From Armatimonadota bacterium (GTDB lineage: Bacteria > Armatimonadota > Fimbriimonadia > Fimbriimonadales > Fimbriimonadaceae), in contig JAEVZK010000015.1 in the NCBI GenBank assembly GCA_023392285.1, forward strand, positions 1-26,560: 26,560 bases of DNA. The letters are read 5' to 3'. Within the stretch, counting starts at the first letter, position 1. Each line of letters opens with the position of its first letter. This document shows, in pieces, positions 6,670-13,142 of the stretch. The translations under genes and the position numbers were made by a program. The notes under the pieces were generated by a model. The model was not told the origin of the DNA. It was given only the letters and a program-made list of their open reading frames with translations, and did no database searches.

Positions 6670-7352
6670 CGCTCAGAGCTGGCCATCGAGGCGGCAATCG
6701 TCGCCCGCAGCTCCGTCTGGCATACCACTGTGGGCGGGGAGAAGCCGCATTCTTCGCACATCGCTCGCAGACAGTTGAGCGTCGGATAGAAGTAGTTGGT
6801 GGGATCGTTATTAAATCCGGGACGATATTCCAGGTAGTTAGCTTCACCAAGGGCGATTGCGGATTCGATCAAGCAAACCCCACCCGGCGCGGTAACCGAA
6901 GCAAGAGAACGGATTGCACCGAGCACGTCAGTCAGATGGTTGAGCAGGCCATAGCAAAGCACGACATCGAAACGGCCGAGAATCGGTGCATCGTAGATGC
7001 TCATTTCGTGAAAGTCGACTCTGCTCCGCAAAGCCTTCTTTGCAAAGTGAAATCCGGCAGTGCCGCCCCAGTTTCCGCCGGAGGATCGAGGAACATCAAT
7101 GGCAACGACCCGGCTAGCCCCCCGCTTCTCGGCCTCAAACGAGAAGAAGCCATCCCAGCAGCCAATGTCGAGGACAGACTTTCCCCGAAGATTGTTTGGT
7201 AGACCAAAGCGGGTCGTCGGCCAATCGCCGTCGTCGGGGCCGTGCATCACTTCACCAGGGGTGATGATCTCTGGCGAGAGCCTGATACGATGCCACCACC
7301 GGATCGAAGCGAAGTCCTGGAAGTAAGCTTCGGTTGTGAAATGCGTCTGCAT
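6666..7352 (-). CDS. SAM-dependent methyltransferase, CmoB/DUF1698-like
   Basis: A class I methyltransferase resembling the tRNA-uridine carboxymethyltransferase CmoB family. Using ATG at 7352 (a TTG at 7358 would overlap the upstream stop), it has 228 residues. The N-terminal SIRWWHRIRLSPEIITPG (about 16-33) is typical of the CmoB/DUF1698 branch; motif I is SVLDIGCWDGFFSFEAEKRG (59-78) ending in VVAID; FDVVLCYGLLNHLTDVLGA is the motif IV region; the C-terminal NYFYPTLNCLRAMCEECGF again matches that branch. It is about 100 residues shorter than CmoB and lacks some of its N-terminus, so a tRNA substrate should not be assumed; lipid or glycan methylation is equally possible. It is the last gene of a reverse-strand operon, two bases after the WD40 gene. 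Confidence 0.82.
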   Translation of the reverse strand: MQTHFTTEAYFQDFASIRWWHRIRLSPEIITPGEVMHGPDDGDWPTTRFGLPNNLRGKSVLDIGCWDGFFSFEAEKRGASRVVAIDVPRSSGGNWGGTAGFHFAKKALRSRVDFHEMSIYDAPILGRFDVVLCYGLLNHLTDVLGAIRSLASVTAPGGVCLIESAIALGEANYLEYRPGFNNDPTNYFYPTLNCLRAMCEECGFSPPTVVCQTELRATIAASMASSER

Positions 7353-7354
7353 GG

Positions 7355-8518
7355 TCAAAGTGGCTCTGGTCCAGCCCCGGCGAGTGTGATTCTTCGGAGA
7401 ATTGATCCACTTGAAAAATTTACAACAGAGAGATTCAAGCCGTCCAGAACGACTACCTCAGTCCCTTGTTGCAGTCTAATTGCCTTACCTGCTCGGTGCC
7501 ACAAGGGTTGACAACGGAGGTCGAAGGCGCTGACCGTTTGGGGCACGAACCCTAACGGGCTTATGTTTCCGCCGCCCCAGTTAACGAGAATTCCAGCCGA
7601 TCCCGGCAAGACCTCCACTTGACGAGGAATCGCCACGGAAGTCTTCGCTTGGCTGTAACTTCCTTGGGGTCCTTTCCAGGCAAGCAGCCCATCGAGGTTC
7701 ACAGCCGCAAACCCGAGGCCGCTCGGTTCCCAACCCACTTCCCAATGGCTGTCGCCGGGGTAATCGATCGTCTCTGTCGTCCTGCTCTCTGGAACCGAGA
7801 TATAGCTGACACCGGCGTAATTGGCCATTTGTAACCGACTTCCACTTGGGTTTAGAAATGTATTGTTGCTATATTGCATAGAGGAGATATTCTCATTTAC
7901 TATCTGACCCGAAGCCGAGTCGCAGACGATTGCAGTCCGATGTTGAGCGAACAGCAATCGCCTAGAAGTTCTCGCTTCCTGCAAGCTGAATGCGTATTCT
8001 GGGCTGGCTCCATCATTAGGAAGGGAGACGATGTAGAGCCTTTTTCCTGTCTTCACATTCCAAGCTGCGAGGTCAAAGCCTCCAACAGAACCGTAATTCA
8101 TCTTGCGCTGGACTAATCCAAAAATCTTGGTGCCGTCCATACTGAAGATTCCATGAGTGGCATGGTCGATGCGAAGGATCTGCCGCCCGCTCCTGATCGC
8201 CCAAAGTCGAATGCTATCATCTGCAGACTTCGTATTGATCTCGGAGCTAGGAGAGACAAAGGAGCTGCTGAGAAGGCTTTTGCGATCAGGGCTAAGTGAC
8301 ACACGCACAACTTTTTCGCCGTGGCCAGCAAAGCTCCGCAATAAGCAACCATCTTTCAAACTCCAAACGCTCGCCGTCTTGTCGCGAGCCATGGCCAGAT
8401 ATTCCCTGTTGCACGCGATTTGGGGGAGAAACTGGCTAACTTGTGCCGCATCGGCGTTGATTGATGGTTGGCTCACATAGCAAGGGACCAAGAATGGTAG
8501 AGCTAAGATCCAGGACAT
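7355..8518 (-). CDS. Exported WD40-type beta-propeller protein
   Basis: Likely a secreted or periplasmic beta-propeller of 387 residues. The ATG at 8518 is chosen over one at 8575 because it lies seven bases after the upstream gene's stop, avoids overlap, and starts a signal sequence (MSWILALPFLVPCYVSQPS). Clear WD-like repeats occur early: EYLAMARDKTASVWSLKDG then SFAGHGEKVVRVSLSPDRKS and DDSIRLWAIRSGRQIL; later repeats are more degenerate (FDLAAWNVKTGKRLYIVSL, IVCDSASGQIVNENI, LSVVNFSSGSILRRITLAG). About seven blades are plausible. Such proteins serve as interaction platforms; no catalytic residues are seen. It sits between a prepilin-like gene and a methyltransferase gene in one operon. 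The partner is unknown. Confidence 0.78.
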   Translation of the reverse strand: MSWILALPFLVPCYVSQPSINADAAQVSQFLPQIACNREYLAMARDKTASVWSLKDGCLLRSFAGHGEKVVRVSLSPDRKSLLSSSFVSPSSEINTKSADDSIRLWAIRSGRQILRIDHATHGIFSMDGTKIFGLVQRKMNYGSVGGFDLAAWNVKTGKRLYIVSLPNDGASPEYAFSLQEARTSRRLLFAQHRTAIVCDSASGQIVNENISSMQYSNNTFLNPSGSRLQMANYAGVSYISVPESRTTETIDYPGDSHWEVGWEPSGLGFAAVNLDGLLAWKGPQGSYSQAKTSVAIPRQVEVLPGSAGILVNWGGGNISPLGFVPQTVSAFDLRCQPLWHRAGKAIRLQQGTEVVVLDGLNLSVVNFSSGSILRRITLAGAGPEPL

Positions 8519-8525
8519 GGCAATT

Positions 8526-9242
8526 TTAACGTACCTGAGAGCGCAACACCACTCGTCTTGGAAGCTGCTGGACATTGGGCCCTCGCGCCGCTTTTACCAT
8601 GGCCGAGTTGAATATGGCAAAAGGACCAAAGCAGAAGTCGAGGCTGCAACCATCGGTGATGCCAAGATCCCCATGAACCGTCTTGAAGCTGCCATCCATC
8701 GCGATTCGGTAATTGACAGTTTTCTGACGCCATACATCGAACTCACTCGGCCAATTTTGCCAGAACGGATCGTTGTACATAAAAAGGGAAATTAGGCCAT
8801 GCTCTGGATGGTTCGTTCTCATGTCATAAAACCATGCGTCCTCCAAGCCAAGGTGATGGGCAATCGGGTAGAGATAGGCATAACTGATCCGGAAAGATGC
8901 TCTGGCCTCGTCTCCATAACTTGAAATGTTTGCCGGAAAATCCTTCTTCCCTGGAATGCCCCCTCGAAAAGGATCGGCGTCAGAGACGTAGACCTCTTTG
9001 GCCTTGACATAAGGCAGCGTGTTGACAAGAGAGGGTGGGCTATGATCGTCCGAGTCGTCTTCATATAGGCACACCGCCACATAAATCTGCTTCATCTGAA
9101 TCACGTCTTGCGTCAAGTGCGCCCGCTGCTTCGCCTTTTTAAAAACTGGAAAAATCAGTCCCGCGAGTACCGAGATGATAGCGATGACGACCAGCAGTTC
9201 GGTGAGTGTAAAGCCATTGCCGCGGCCCTTAGGCATTTTCAT
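8526..9242 (-). CDS. Stand-alone prepilin-like protein (type IV N-terminal methylation motif)
   Basis: A 238-residue exported protein with a class III signal: the leader MKMPKGRGNG is followed by FTLTELLVVIAIISVLAG, with Glu at +5, the site recognised by prepilin peptidase, and a hydrophobic stalk helix. The next part (KAKQRAHLTQDVIQMKQIYV, then CLYEDDSDDHSP) resembles the many DUF1559-like pilin-type proteins of Armatimonadota and Planctomycetota. ATG at 9242 is preferred to the TTG at 9254 because GGAGAG lies six bases before it. The C-terminal globular part, with several Trp and Cys residues (DGCSLDFCFGPF), has no recognisable domain. It overlaps the upstream membrane-protein gene by 14 bases. 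It is far from the pilus operon at 18.6-26.5 kb; whether it uses that machinery is unknown. Confidence 0.85.
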   Translation of the reverse strand: MKMPKGRGNGFTLTELLVVIAIISVLAGLIFPVFKKAKQRAHLTQDVIQMKQIYVAVCLYEDDSDDHSPPSLVNTLPYVKAKEVYVSDADPFRGGIPGKKDFPANISSYGDEARASFRISYAYLYPIAHHLGLEDAWFYDMRTNHPEHGLISLFMYNDPFWQNWPSEFDVWRQKTVNYRIAMDGSFKTVHGDLGITDGCSLDFCFGPFAIFNSAMVKAARGPNVQQLPRRVVLRSQVR

Positions 9243-9696
9243 AATGCTCTCCAAACCTGATTTGCAACATTCCCCAAGCAGCCACCGGACCAGGTATCAA
9301 GACGACGAAACGGGACGCATAAAATTGCAGTCCAGCGGCCAAAGGGGCCAAGTGCCGGAAAAATGCCAAGTCGATCATCCAAACGAGACATTGTGCCGAG
9401 GCGATTGCAACTCCGGCATACACGGCGAAGCGAAATTTGGCAGATCGATTACTCAGGAGAAAGCATGCGAGAAGAATGGGCGGTACTGCCAGTGAAGTCC
9501 CCTCGGGAAGAACACCCGCCCAACCTACTCGGTCTCCTACGAATGCTCCGAACTGCACTTGTGATAGGTTTGGAGTTTGTCCCGAAATTGCGGCAAAGAA
9601 CCACCAGTTGAGAAAATGCATGGCAATATCAGTAAAGATCCACGCAGCGAGAGCAATCAATAGCTGCCACACAGGGAGAGAGTTTCTAATCATCAT
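9229..9696 (-). CDS. Small membrane protein, four helices
   Basis: No family recognised. Starting at ATG 9696 it has 155 residues with about four hydrophobic segments: roughly residues 8-30 (WQLLIALAAWIFTDIAMHFL), 62-82 (PPILLACFLL region), 90-112 (AVYAGVAIASAQCLVWMIDL) and 118-145 (LQFYASRFVVLIPGPVAAWG). It is thus an integral inner-membrane protein with short loops and no catalytic motif. A longer reading from ATG 9726 is possible, but ATG 9696 overlaps, by ATGA, the stop of a possible tiny upstream reading frame, which favours coupling. It is the first sizeable gene of the reverse operon with the prepilin-like, WD40 and methyltransferase genes, and a TATAAT box lies about 130 bases upstream. 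It could help assemble or anchor the prepilin-like protein, which is inference from position only. Confidence 0.68.
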   Translation of the reverse strand: MMIRNSLPVWQLLIALAAWIFTDIAMHFLNWWFFAAISGQTPNLSQVQFGAFVGDRVGWAGVLPEGTSLAVPPILLACFLLSNRSAKFRFAVYAGVAIASAQCLVWMIDLAFFRHLAPLAAGLQFYASRFVVLIPGPVAAWGMLQIRFGEHYENA

Positions 9697-9776
9697 AGTC
9701 TGAGTAGGAACTGGTCTAAATACCATCCGCAGGCTGCAAGAGCCGACAGAAAAGCAAGAATGATGGCGACCTTCAA
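9693..9776 (-). CDS. Possible tiny lipopeptide
   Basis: From TTG 9776 the frame reads a 27-residue peptide, MKVAIILAFLSALAAC followed by GWYLDQFLLRL. The first 16 residues look like a textbook lipoprotein signal with lipobox LAAC, after which only 11 residues remain. A GTG at 9791 would add five residues. Its TGA stop overlaps the next gene's ATG as ATGA. It lies just downstream of the TATAAT box. Ribosome-site support is weak (GAG two bases before TTG). It could be a chance frame, hence the low confidence. Confidence 0.3.
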   Translation of the reverse strand: MKVAIILAFLSALAACGWYLDQFLLRL

Positions 9777-9822
9777 AACTCGATCATGCACACTACGGGG
9801 TACCCGGCCCGATCATGACTGA

Positions 9823-9828
9823 ATTATA
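9823..9828 (-). promoter_or_regulatory. Consensus -10 box (TATAAT) for the reverse operon
   Basis: A perfect TATAAT on the reverse strand, 209-base gap between genes (9727-9935). A TTAACG lies 19 bases upstream and is only a weak -35. Just downstream, the octamer CATGATCG occurs twice as a direct repeat flanking the palindrome GGGTACCC, a possible operator. It is the only good promoter seen upstream of the operon running down to 6666. Confidence 0.5.
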
Positions 9829-9935
9829 ACGCGAGTTTTGGATTTTGCGTTAAAATTTCTTTTGCACCGGGACGTAGTAGTCCATTGCGACGGATTTGAA
9901 GCCTATATTGATCAAACGTATGGCCTCAAGGGTGC

Positions 9936-11081
9936 TTACACCTCCCGCTCGTTTCCCCACAGTGACCCACCGCCGCGCGAGGATCGCCAAGCATCGCGCC
10001 AACGGTGGATGTCGACCACGCCAATCTCCGGCCGCGGCACTCTTTCTAAAGCGCTGGGCAGCGGCGGGAACGGTTTGGAAGGCAGCGTCTGGTACCAATA
10101 AGCGACGCTTGCCAGTTCCAATGTCAGGCAGTTCGCGTGGCCGTGTTCGATGCTCGCCCGAAGCGACTTCTTAAACCGAATTGGATCCTCCAGATGGAAC
10201 CGATACACGTGGGTCCGCCCCAGCCAACCGAAGCGAGGCGAATCATTCTCCCGACCGGGAGCGCGAGCCGTCCCAAAATAAGGGTGGCAATAGTGCTCGT
10301 CCGGGCACCAGCTCTGATTGAAATAATCTTCAGTTCCTGTGCCGTGCGCGGAACCCGGCCACGGCTCCCCGTCCACCAGGAACATGTCGTCGCCTTCGCC
10401 GTACCAGACCGGAGTCGGACAGTTAATATAGTAGTTCACCCCGACGAAATGCCCGCGCCCCTCGGGTTCGCAGAAAAGGTAGTTGTCCCCATCTGAGGGA
10501 TTGTTAGCAAACGACTCAAATATCTGCCACTCGTTCTCCACATCGCCGGAATCCGACTGAGGAGCCGTCAGTTCTTGGTGGTACCAGGCGTGAAACCGCC
10601 CCATTTCATCGGGAATCGACGCGTGCTCCTCGTAGTCCAGATAATAGTAAAAGCTGTCGACGCGAATGTCGCTCTGGTTCTCCACCTCGATGCGTGCCCC
10701 ATTTCCAAAAGGCATCGGGAAATAGCAGACAAGCGCGTTGCCCTCCTTCGGAGCGACCGCCAAGGGTAGGGAGATGAAGTTGTATTTCATGCCCCAGCCG
10801 TTTCCAAAAAAATCTCCCAAAGGCGCTTCGACGCTGGGGTGCTCCTGCCCGTCCCAAAACATCCGCAGCACGAGATTGCGCCGGAACAGCGGATCCTGAG
10901 TCGAGACCGTAATCCAGATGTGCTTGACGATCCCCGCGCCCCCGATGGAGCCTAGGACAAGTGTCTCGCCGGGGGCGATCCCAATGAAGTCGTCGTTGCC
11001 GCCCGAGCGGTCATAACTGGAAATGCGTTTGCTGCGAGCGTCGACGATGCGCGCGAGTTGAGAAAGCGACCCTTGAGACAT
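9936..11081 (-). CDS. DUF2961 / glycoside hydrolase family 172 protein
   Basis: GH172 (formerly DUF2961) enzymes act on fructofuranose or arabinofuranose linkages with retention or transfer; the exact substrate varies. The 381 residues show the family layout: a first jelly-roll with SSYDRSGGNDDFIGIAPGET (about 21-40), AGIVKHIWITVS, NLVLRMFWDGQEHPSVEAPL then GDFFGNGWG, a linking part SFYYYLDYEEH, and a second jelly-roll with GHFVGVNYYINCP, WYGEGDDMFLVDGEPWPG and the hallmark HGTGTEDYFNQSW, whose acidic residues are the best candidates for catalysis. No signal peptide is seen, so it is probably cytoplasmic, acting on imported oligosaccharides. It starts 45 bases after the Fe-S carrier gene's stop on the same strand, and a TAAACT box lies exactly six bases before its ATG, suggesting a leaderless transcript of its own. 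Confidence 0.9.
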   Translation of the reverse strand: MSQGSLSQLARIVDARSKRISSYDRSGGNDDFIGIAPGETLVLGSIGGAGIVKHIWITVSTQDPLFRRNLVLRMFWDGQEHPSVEAPLGDFFGNGWGMKYNFISLPLAVAPKEGNALVCYFPMPFGNGARIEVENQSDIRVDSFYYYLDYEEHASIPDEMGRFHAWYHQELTAPQSDSGDVENEWQIFESFANNPSDGDNYLFCEPEGRGHFVGVNYYINCPTPVWYGEGDDMFLVDGEPWPGSAHGTGTEDYFNQSWCPDEHYCHPYFGTARAPGRENDSPRFGWLGRTHVYRFHLEDPIRFKKSLRASIEHGHANCLTLELASVAYWYQTLPSKPFPPLPSALERVPRPEIGVVDIHRWRDAWRSSRGGGSLWGNEREV

Positions 11082-11087
11082 GACCGC

Positions 11088-11093
11088 AGTTTA
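11088..11093 (-). promoter_or_regulatory. TAnnnT box six bases before the GH172 start
   Basis: TAAACT read on the reverse strand, then six bases, then ATG at 11081. No ribosome binding site is present. The arrangement places the expected transcription start at or next to the start codon, as in leaderless genes of Deinococcus and Actinobacteria. Confidence 0.4.
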
Positions 11094-11126
11094 ACAAAGT
11101 CGCGCGCCCGCGAGGAAGCCGGAAGC

Positions 11127-11555
11127 CTAGTGGCTGCCGCAGCCGCCGCAGCCGCCGCCGTTGTTCAGCCCGGACATCCCTTCCTCGTCGGTCGAGAAAG
11201 AAGAGCCGCAGCCGCAGGACTTGGTTGCGTTCGGATTCTCGATCTTGAAGCCGCCGCCCAGCACGTCGTCCACATAATCGACCACCGAGCCCACCATATA
11301 TTTCAAGCTCATGTCGTCGCAGTAGATCTTCACACCCTGATCGCTCAGCACCTGATCGCCCTGCTCCGGTTCGGCGTCGTCCAAGGCCATGCCGTACTGC
11401 AGGCCGGAGCAGCCGCCGCCCGCGACCCAGACTCGCAAAGCCGCGCCACCTTTGTTGTTTTCTTCGATCAACGACTTCAGCTCGGAAGCCGCCTTTGCGG
11501 TTAAGGTAATCGGGCTGGTTGTCGCGCCTTCGGTGAGTTCTTCTCGAATAGCCAT
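11127..11555 (-). CDS. HesB/IscA/ErpA-type iron-sulfur carrier with Gly-Cys tail
   Basis: A-type carrier that delivers Fe-S clusters to apo-enzymes. The 142 residues contain the three invariant cysteines in order: Cys49 in VAGGGCSGLQYGMAL and Cys114/Cys116 in SCGCGSSF. The family normally ends a few residues after CGCGSSF; here a further 22 residues follow, acidic at first (STDEEG) and then NNGGGCGGCGSH, with two extra cysteines (136, 139) and a terminal His. That tail could bind metal but may be a low-complexity extension. No isc or suf genes are adjacent. A TACAAT box lies ten bases before the ATG, giving at most a few bases of leader. Whether it is closer to ErpA or to IscA cannot be told here. 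Confidence 0.92.
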   Translation of the reverse strand: MAIREELTEGATTSPITLTAKAASELKSLIEENNKGGAALRVWVAGGGCSGLQYGMALDDAEPEQGDQVLSDQGVKIYCDDMSLKYMVGSVVDYVDDVLGGGFKIENPNATKSCGCGSSFSTDEEGMSGLNNGGGCGGCGSH

Positions 11556-11565
11556 TTCTACTTTT

Positions 11566-11571
11566 ATTGTA
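11566..11571 (-). promoter_or_regulatory. -10 box (TACAAT) of the Fe-S carrier gene
   Basis: TACAAT on the reverse strand, ten bases before ATG 11555, with AAAAGTAGAA between and no ribosome site. A leader of about three or four bases is predicted. The hexamer equals that of the SLBB gene promoter at 625-630. Confidence 0.45.
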
Positions 11572-11617
11572 CGCCCAACTCGGGGGAAAGTTTAGAAAAC
11601 CCGCATCATCCCAAGTC

Positions 11618-11674
11618 TCCGGCGCGAATTCGGGCCGGGGTCTTCCCCCTTTCTGGGGCCGAATTCGCGCTGGA
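11618..11674 (-). terminator. 16-bp inverted repeat after the secreted-orphan gene
   Basis: Arms at 11618-11633 and 11659-11674 pair over 16 bp with a single G-T wobble; the core GCGCGAATTCGG is matched perfectly. The 25-base loop can itself fold as GGGG-TCTT-CCCC. It begins 14 bases after the stop of the reverse-strand gene at 11688 and precedes the Fe-S carrier promoter. No T-tract follows on the reverse strand, so termination is likely but not of the standard type. Confidence 0.5.
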
Positions 11675-11687
11675 CTGAATGGAAGAA

Positions 11688-12638
11688 TCAGTAGACCAGA
11701 CCCATGTCCGAGTTCTTAAAAGGCACCCGGCACGCTGGATTGCCGTTAGAGTAGAGCGCCGCCTGAAATCCTTGAGAGAAGTCGATCCTTCCCATCATGT
11801 CCCGCCTCGAACGGATCTGCTCTTGCGTGAGTGTCCTAATGTCTGCGTCGGGCGAACCCATGATGTCCCACAGTCGCTCCGCCGCCAGCTTCTCCAAACG
11901 TGAATTTCTCGGAATCGCAATCCTCACCACATGCTCAGGAGCCGAGTACAGATCGGCAAGCTGCGCATCAGAAAGCCATTCGTAGAGTGCCAGCATGTAC
12001 GAGGCGTCTTTGACGTCAGACTGGCTGAACTTTCGGTTCACTTTCCAATCAAATAGTGCCGTCGCCCGCTTCCGCAATTCGTCTACGTTGAGATCGAACC
12101 GCCGCTCGGTCGCGGTTTCAACCAGGCGAGCCCCGACCGCCGCCGCGATCAAATTCATCAGCTCCGACTCGGAGCAGTTCTGAACCGCCACCGCGAGGCG
12201 CGCCTTTTGATAGAACCAATGAATCTTGGTTGGCTTTTTGGTGAGGGCGCACAGCTGCTCGATCGTCAGGTATCCCGAAGGATCAGCCGGAATGGTCAAC
12301 GGCCACGTCCGGTCTAACTTCGCCTCAGATTGCGGCAGCCTCACATAGTCGAAGAGACTCTGCTTATGGAAAAAAGAGTAGGGATATCGCCCGGCGCTCC
12401 AGATCGCGTTAGTGGGCTCCCCCTTCACACCCTTTGAGAAGCGCACGTCGTAGCGACGCTTAATAATCGTCTCCAGCTCGATCGGGGACTGGTAGTCCAC
12501 GTGCACCGAGGGCCAACGGTTGTCCGGATCGGCGAGAACCACCAGGTTCTTCCCCGTCGCAGCCGAAACGGATGCGGCCATCGCCGCATCCGATCCGCCG
12601 CCAAAGATAAAGGCGGCCGCCACTAATGTCAAAAGCAT
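11688..12638 (-). CDS. Secreted protein of unknown function
   Basis: Not a recognised family. The 316 residues start with a signal peptide (MLLTLVAAAFIFGGGSDAAMA). The next 50 residues, SVSAATGKNLVVLADPDNRW then PSVHVDYQSPIELETIIKRR, resemble the STN-type short domain found at the N-terminus of secretins and TonB receptors, in which a partner-folding strand-helix pattern surrounds 'TGxNLVV'. A second unit around residues 120-170 (GYLTIEQLCALTKKPTKIHW) repeats a similar pattern. The C-terminal half is helical and charged, and ends NSDMGLVY. An AGG three bases before the ATG and AAGGA farther upstream are weak ribosome-site candidates. No barrel, protease or lipid anchor is seen. It is probably periplasmic; it may bind a surface or envelope partner, which is inference. 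Its gene is followed by a long inverted repeat. Confidence 0.72.
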   Translation of the reverse strand: MLLTLVAAAFIFGGGSDAAMAASVSAATGKNLVVLADPDNRWPSVHVDYQSPIELETIIKRRYDVRFSKGVKGEPTNAIWSAGRYPYSFFHKQSLFDYVRLPQSEAKLDRTWPLTIPADPSGYLTIEQLCALTKKPTKIHWFYQKARLAVAVQNCSESELMNLIAAAVGARLVETATERRFDLNVDELRKRATALFDWKVNRKFSQSDVKDASYMLALYEWLSDAQLADLYSAPEHVVRIAIPRNSRLEKLAAERLWDIMGSPDADIRTLTQEQIRSRRDMMGRIDFSQGFQAALYSNGNPACRVPFKNSDMGLVY

Positions 12639-12721
12639 TACCTATTTCCCATCCTTTCTACTCTACATTCATCATACGACGAAAGGGCAGGATCAGGGTG
12701 GACTTTTTTGATCGCGTTATC

Positions 12722-12802
12722 CTAGGAGCGAAGCGCCTGTAGTCGCAACGACATGTTGCGCCGAACGCCCAACGCCGAATGCCGAGTTAGGCGCGTAGCG
12801 CC
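12722..12802. repeat. Cluster of small perfect hairpins
   Basis: Three short inverted repeats occur within 80 bases: GCG-AAG-CGC at 12729-12736 approximately, CGCAAC-GACAT-GTTGCG at 12744-12760, and GGCGC-GTA-GCGCC at 12790-12802. Between the last two, the heptamer-like units ACGCC, ACGCC and ATGCC follow one another. The block looks like a repetitive intergenic element joined to the purine-rich array that follows. No protein family is encoded on the reverse strand here. Confidence 0.4.
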
Positions 12803-12814
12803 GGATCGCATTGA

Positions 12815-12898
12815 GGAAGGGTTAGAAGAGAAAAGGAAAGGGTTGGAAGAGAAAAAGGAGGGGTTGGAAGAGAAAAAGGAAGGGTTAGAAGAGAAAAA
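12815..12898 (+). repeat. Four tandem copies of a ~21-bp purine-rich unit, with decayed copies beyond
   Basis: Units of 20, 22, 21 and 21 bases (12815-12834, 12835-12856, 12857-12877, 12878-12898) follow the consensus GGAAGGGTTRGAAGAGAAAA. Weaker copies continue at 12942-12969. Twenty-one bases equals seven codons. On the forward strand the frame from ATG 12753 to TAA 12909-12911 reads a 52-residue peptide with repeating GLEEKKE heptads; the TAA is followed at once by ATG 12912 in the same frame, reading on through EGFDEKKEGE to a TAA at 12981-12983. Low sequence complexity means the frame could be an accident of the repeat. The rest of the gene-free stretch 12639-12814 holds only small hairpins and a weak TATGAT box (reverse, 12676-12671) for the gene at 12638. 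Confidence 0.75.
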
Positions 12899-13045
12899 GA
12901 AAGGCATTTAAATGACGAAGCACGAATTGGGAGAAAAAAACGAAGGGTTCGACGAAAAAAAGGAAGGGGAAACTGTGAGTTAACAAGGGATAACTCCCAG
13001 CGAGGAAGTCTCCGCTGACAGAAACCAAGGCATAGTTCGCCTCAA

Positions 13046-13137
13046 TGCCGGGGTTTTTCCGGCAGATCTACCGGGTTTTCCGCTCAGTCTCCTATGGAAT
13101 AGCTCCATCGTCCAGGAAAATCCGAGACAAGGAGACT
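13046..13137 (+). promoter_or_regulatory. Structured leader that can mask the ribosome binding site
   Basis: A hairpin TGCCGG-N7-CCGGCA (13046-13064) is followed by a near-repeat of its loop region (CCGGGTTTTCCG at 13071-13082). Then AGTCTCCT (13086-13093) is the exact complement of AGGAGACT (13130-13137), which contains the AGGAG ribosome site of the gene starting at 13143. Inside lies a second stem ATGGA-ATAGC-TCCAT (13094-13108). A further copy of AGTCTCC at 13007-13013 could compete for the same site. This has the form of a translational switch, but no known riboswitch class is recognised. Confidence 0.45.
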
Positions 13138-13142
13138 ATGAC

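Noticed and set aside
8519..8575. Longer N-terminus of the WD40 protein
   Set aside because: It overlaps the prepilin-like gene by 50 bases and hides the signal peptide.
9850..10174. Several short frames on both strands over the end of the GH172 gene
   Set aside because: They are shadows of the GH172 coding frame with Arg/Pro/Ser-rich composition and no start signals.
12722..12907. Reverse-strand frame with repeating FFSSNPS heptads
   Set aside because: It is the antisense of the 21-bp purine-rich repeat; the opposite strand gives a better charged-helix reading with an ATG, and no signal for the reverse frame exists.
12815..12969. CRISPR array
   Set aside because: The 21-bp units are contiguous with no unique spacers, and no cas gene is in the window.
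13046..13137. Cyclic-di-GMP (GEMM) riboswitch
   Set aside because: The conserved core bases of GEMM-I and GEMM-II are not present; only a generic masking fold is supported.
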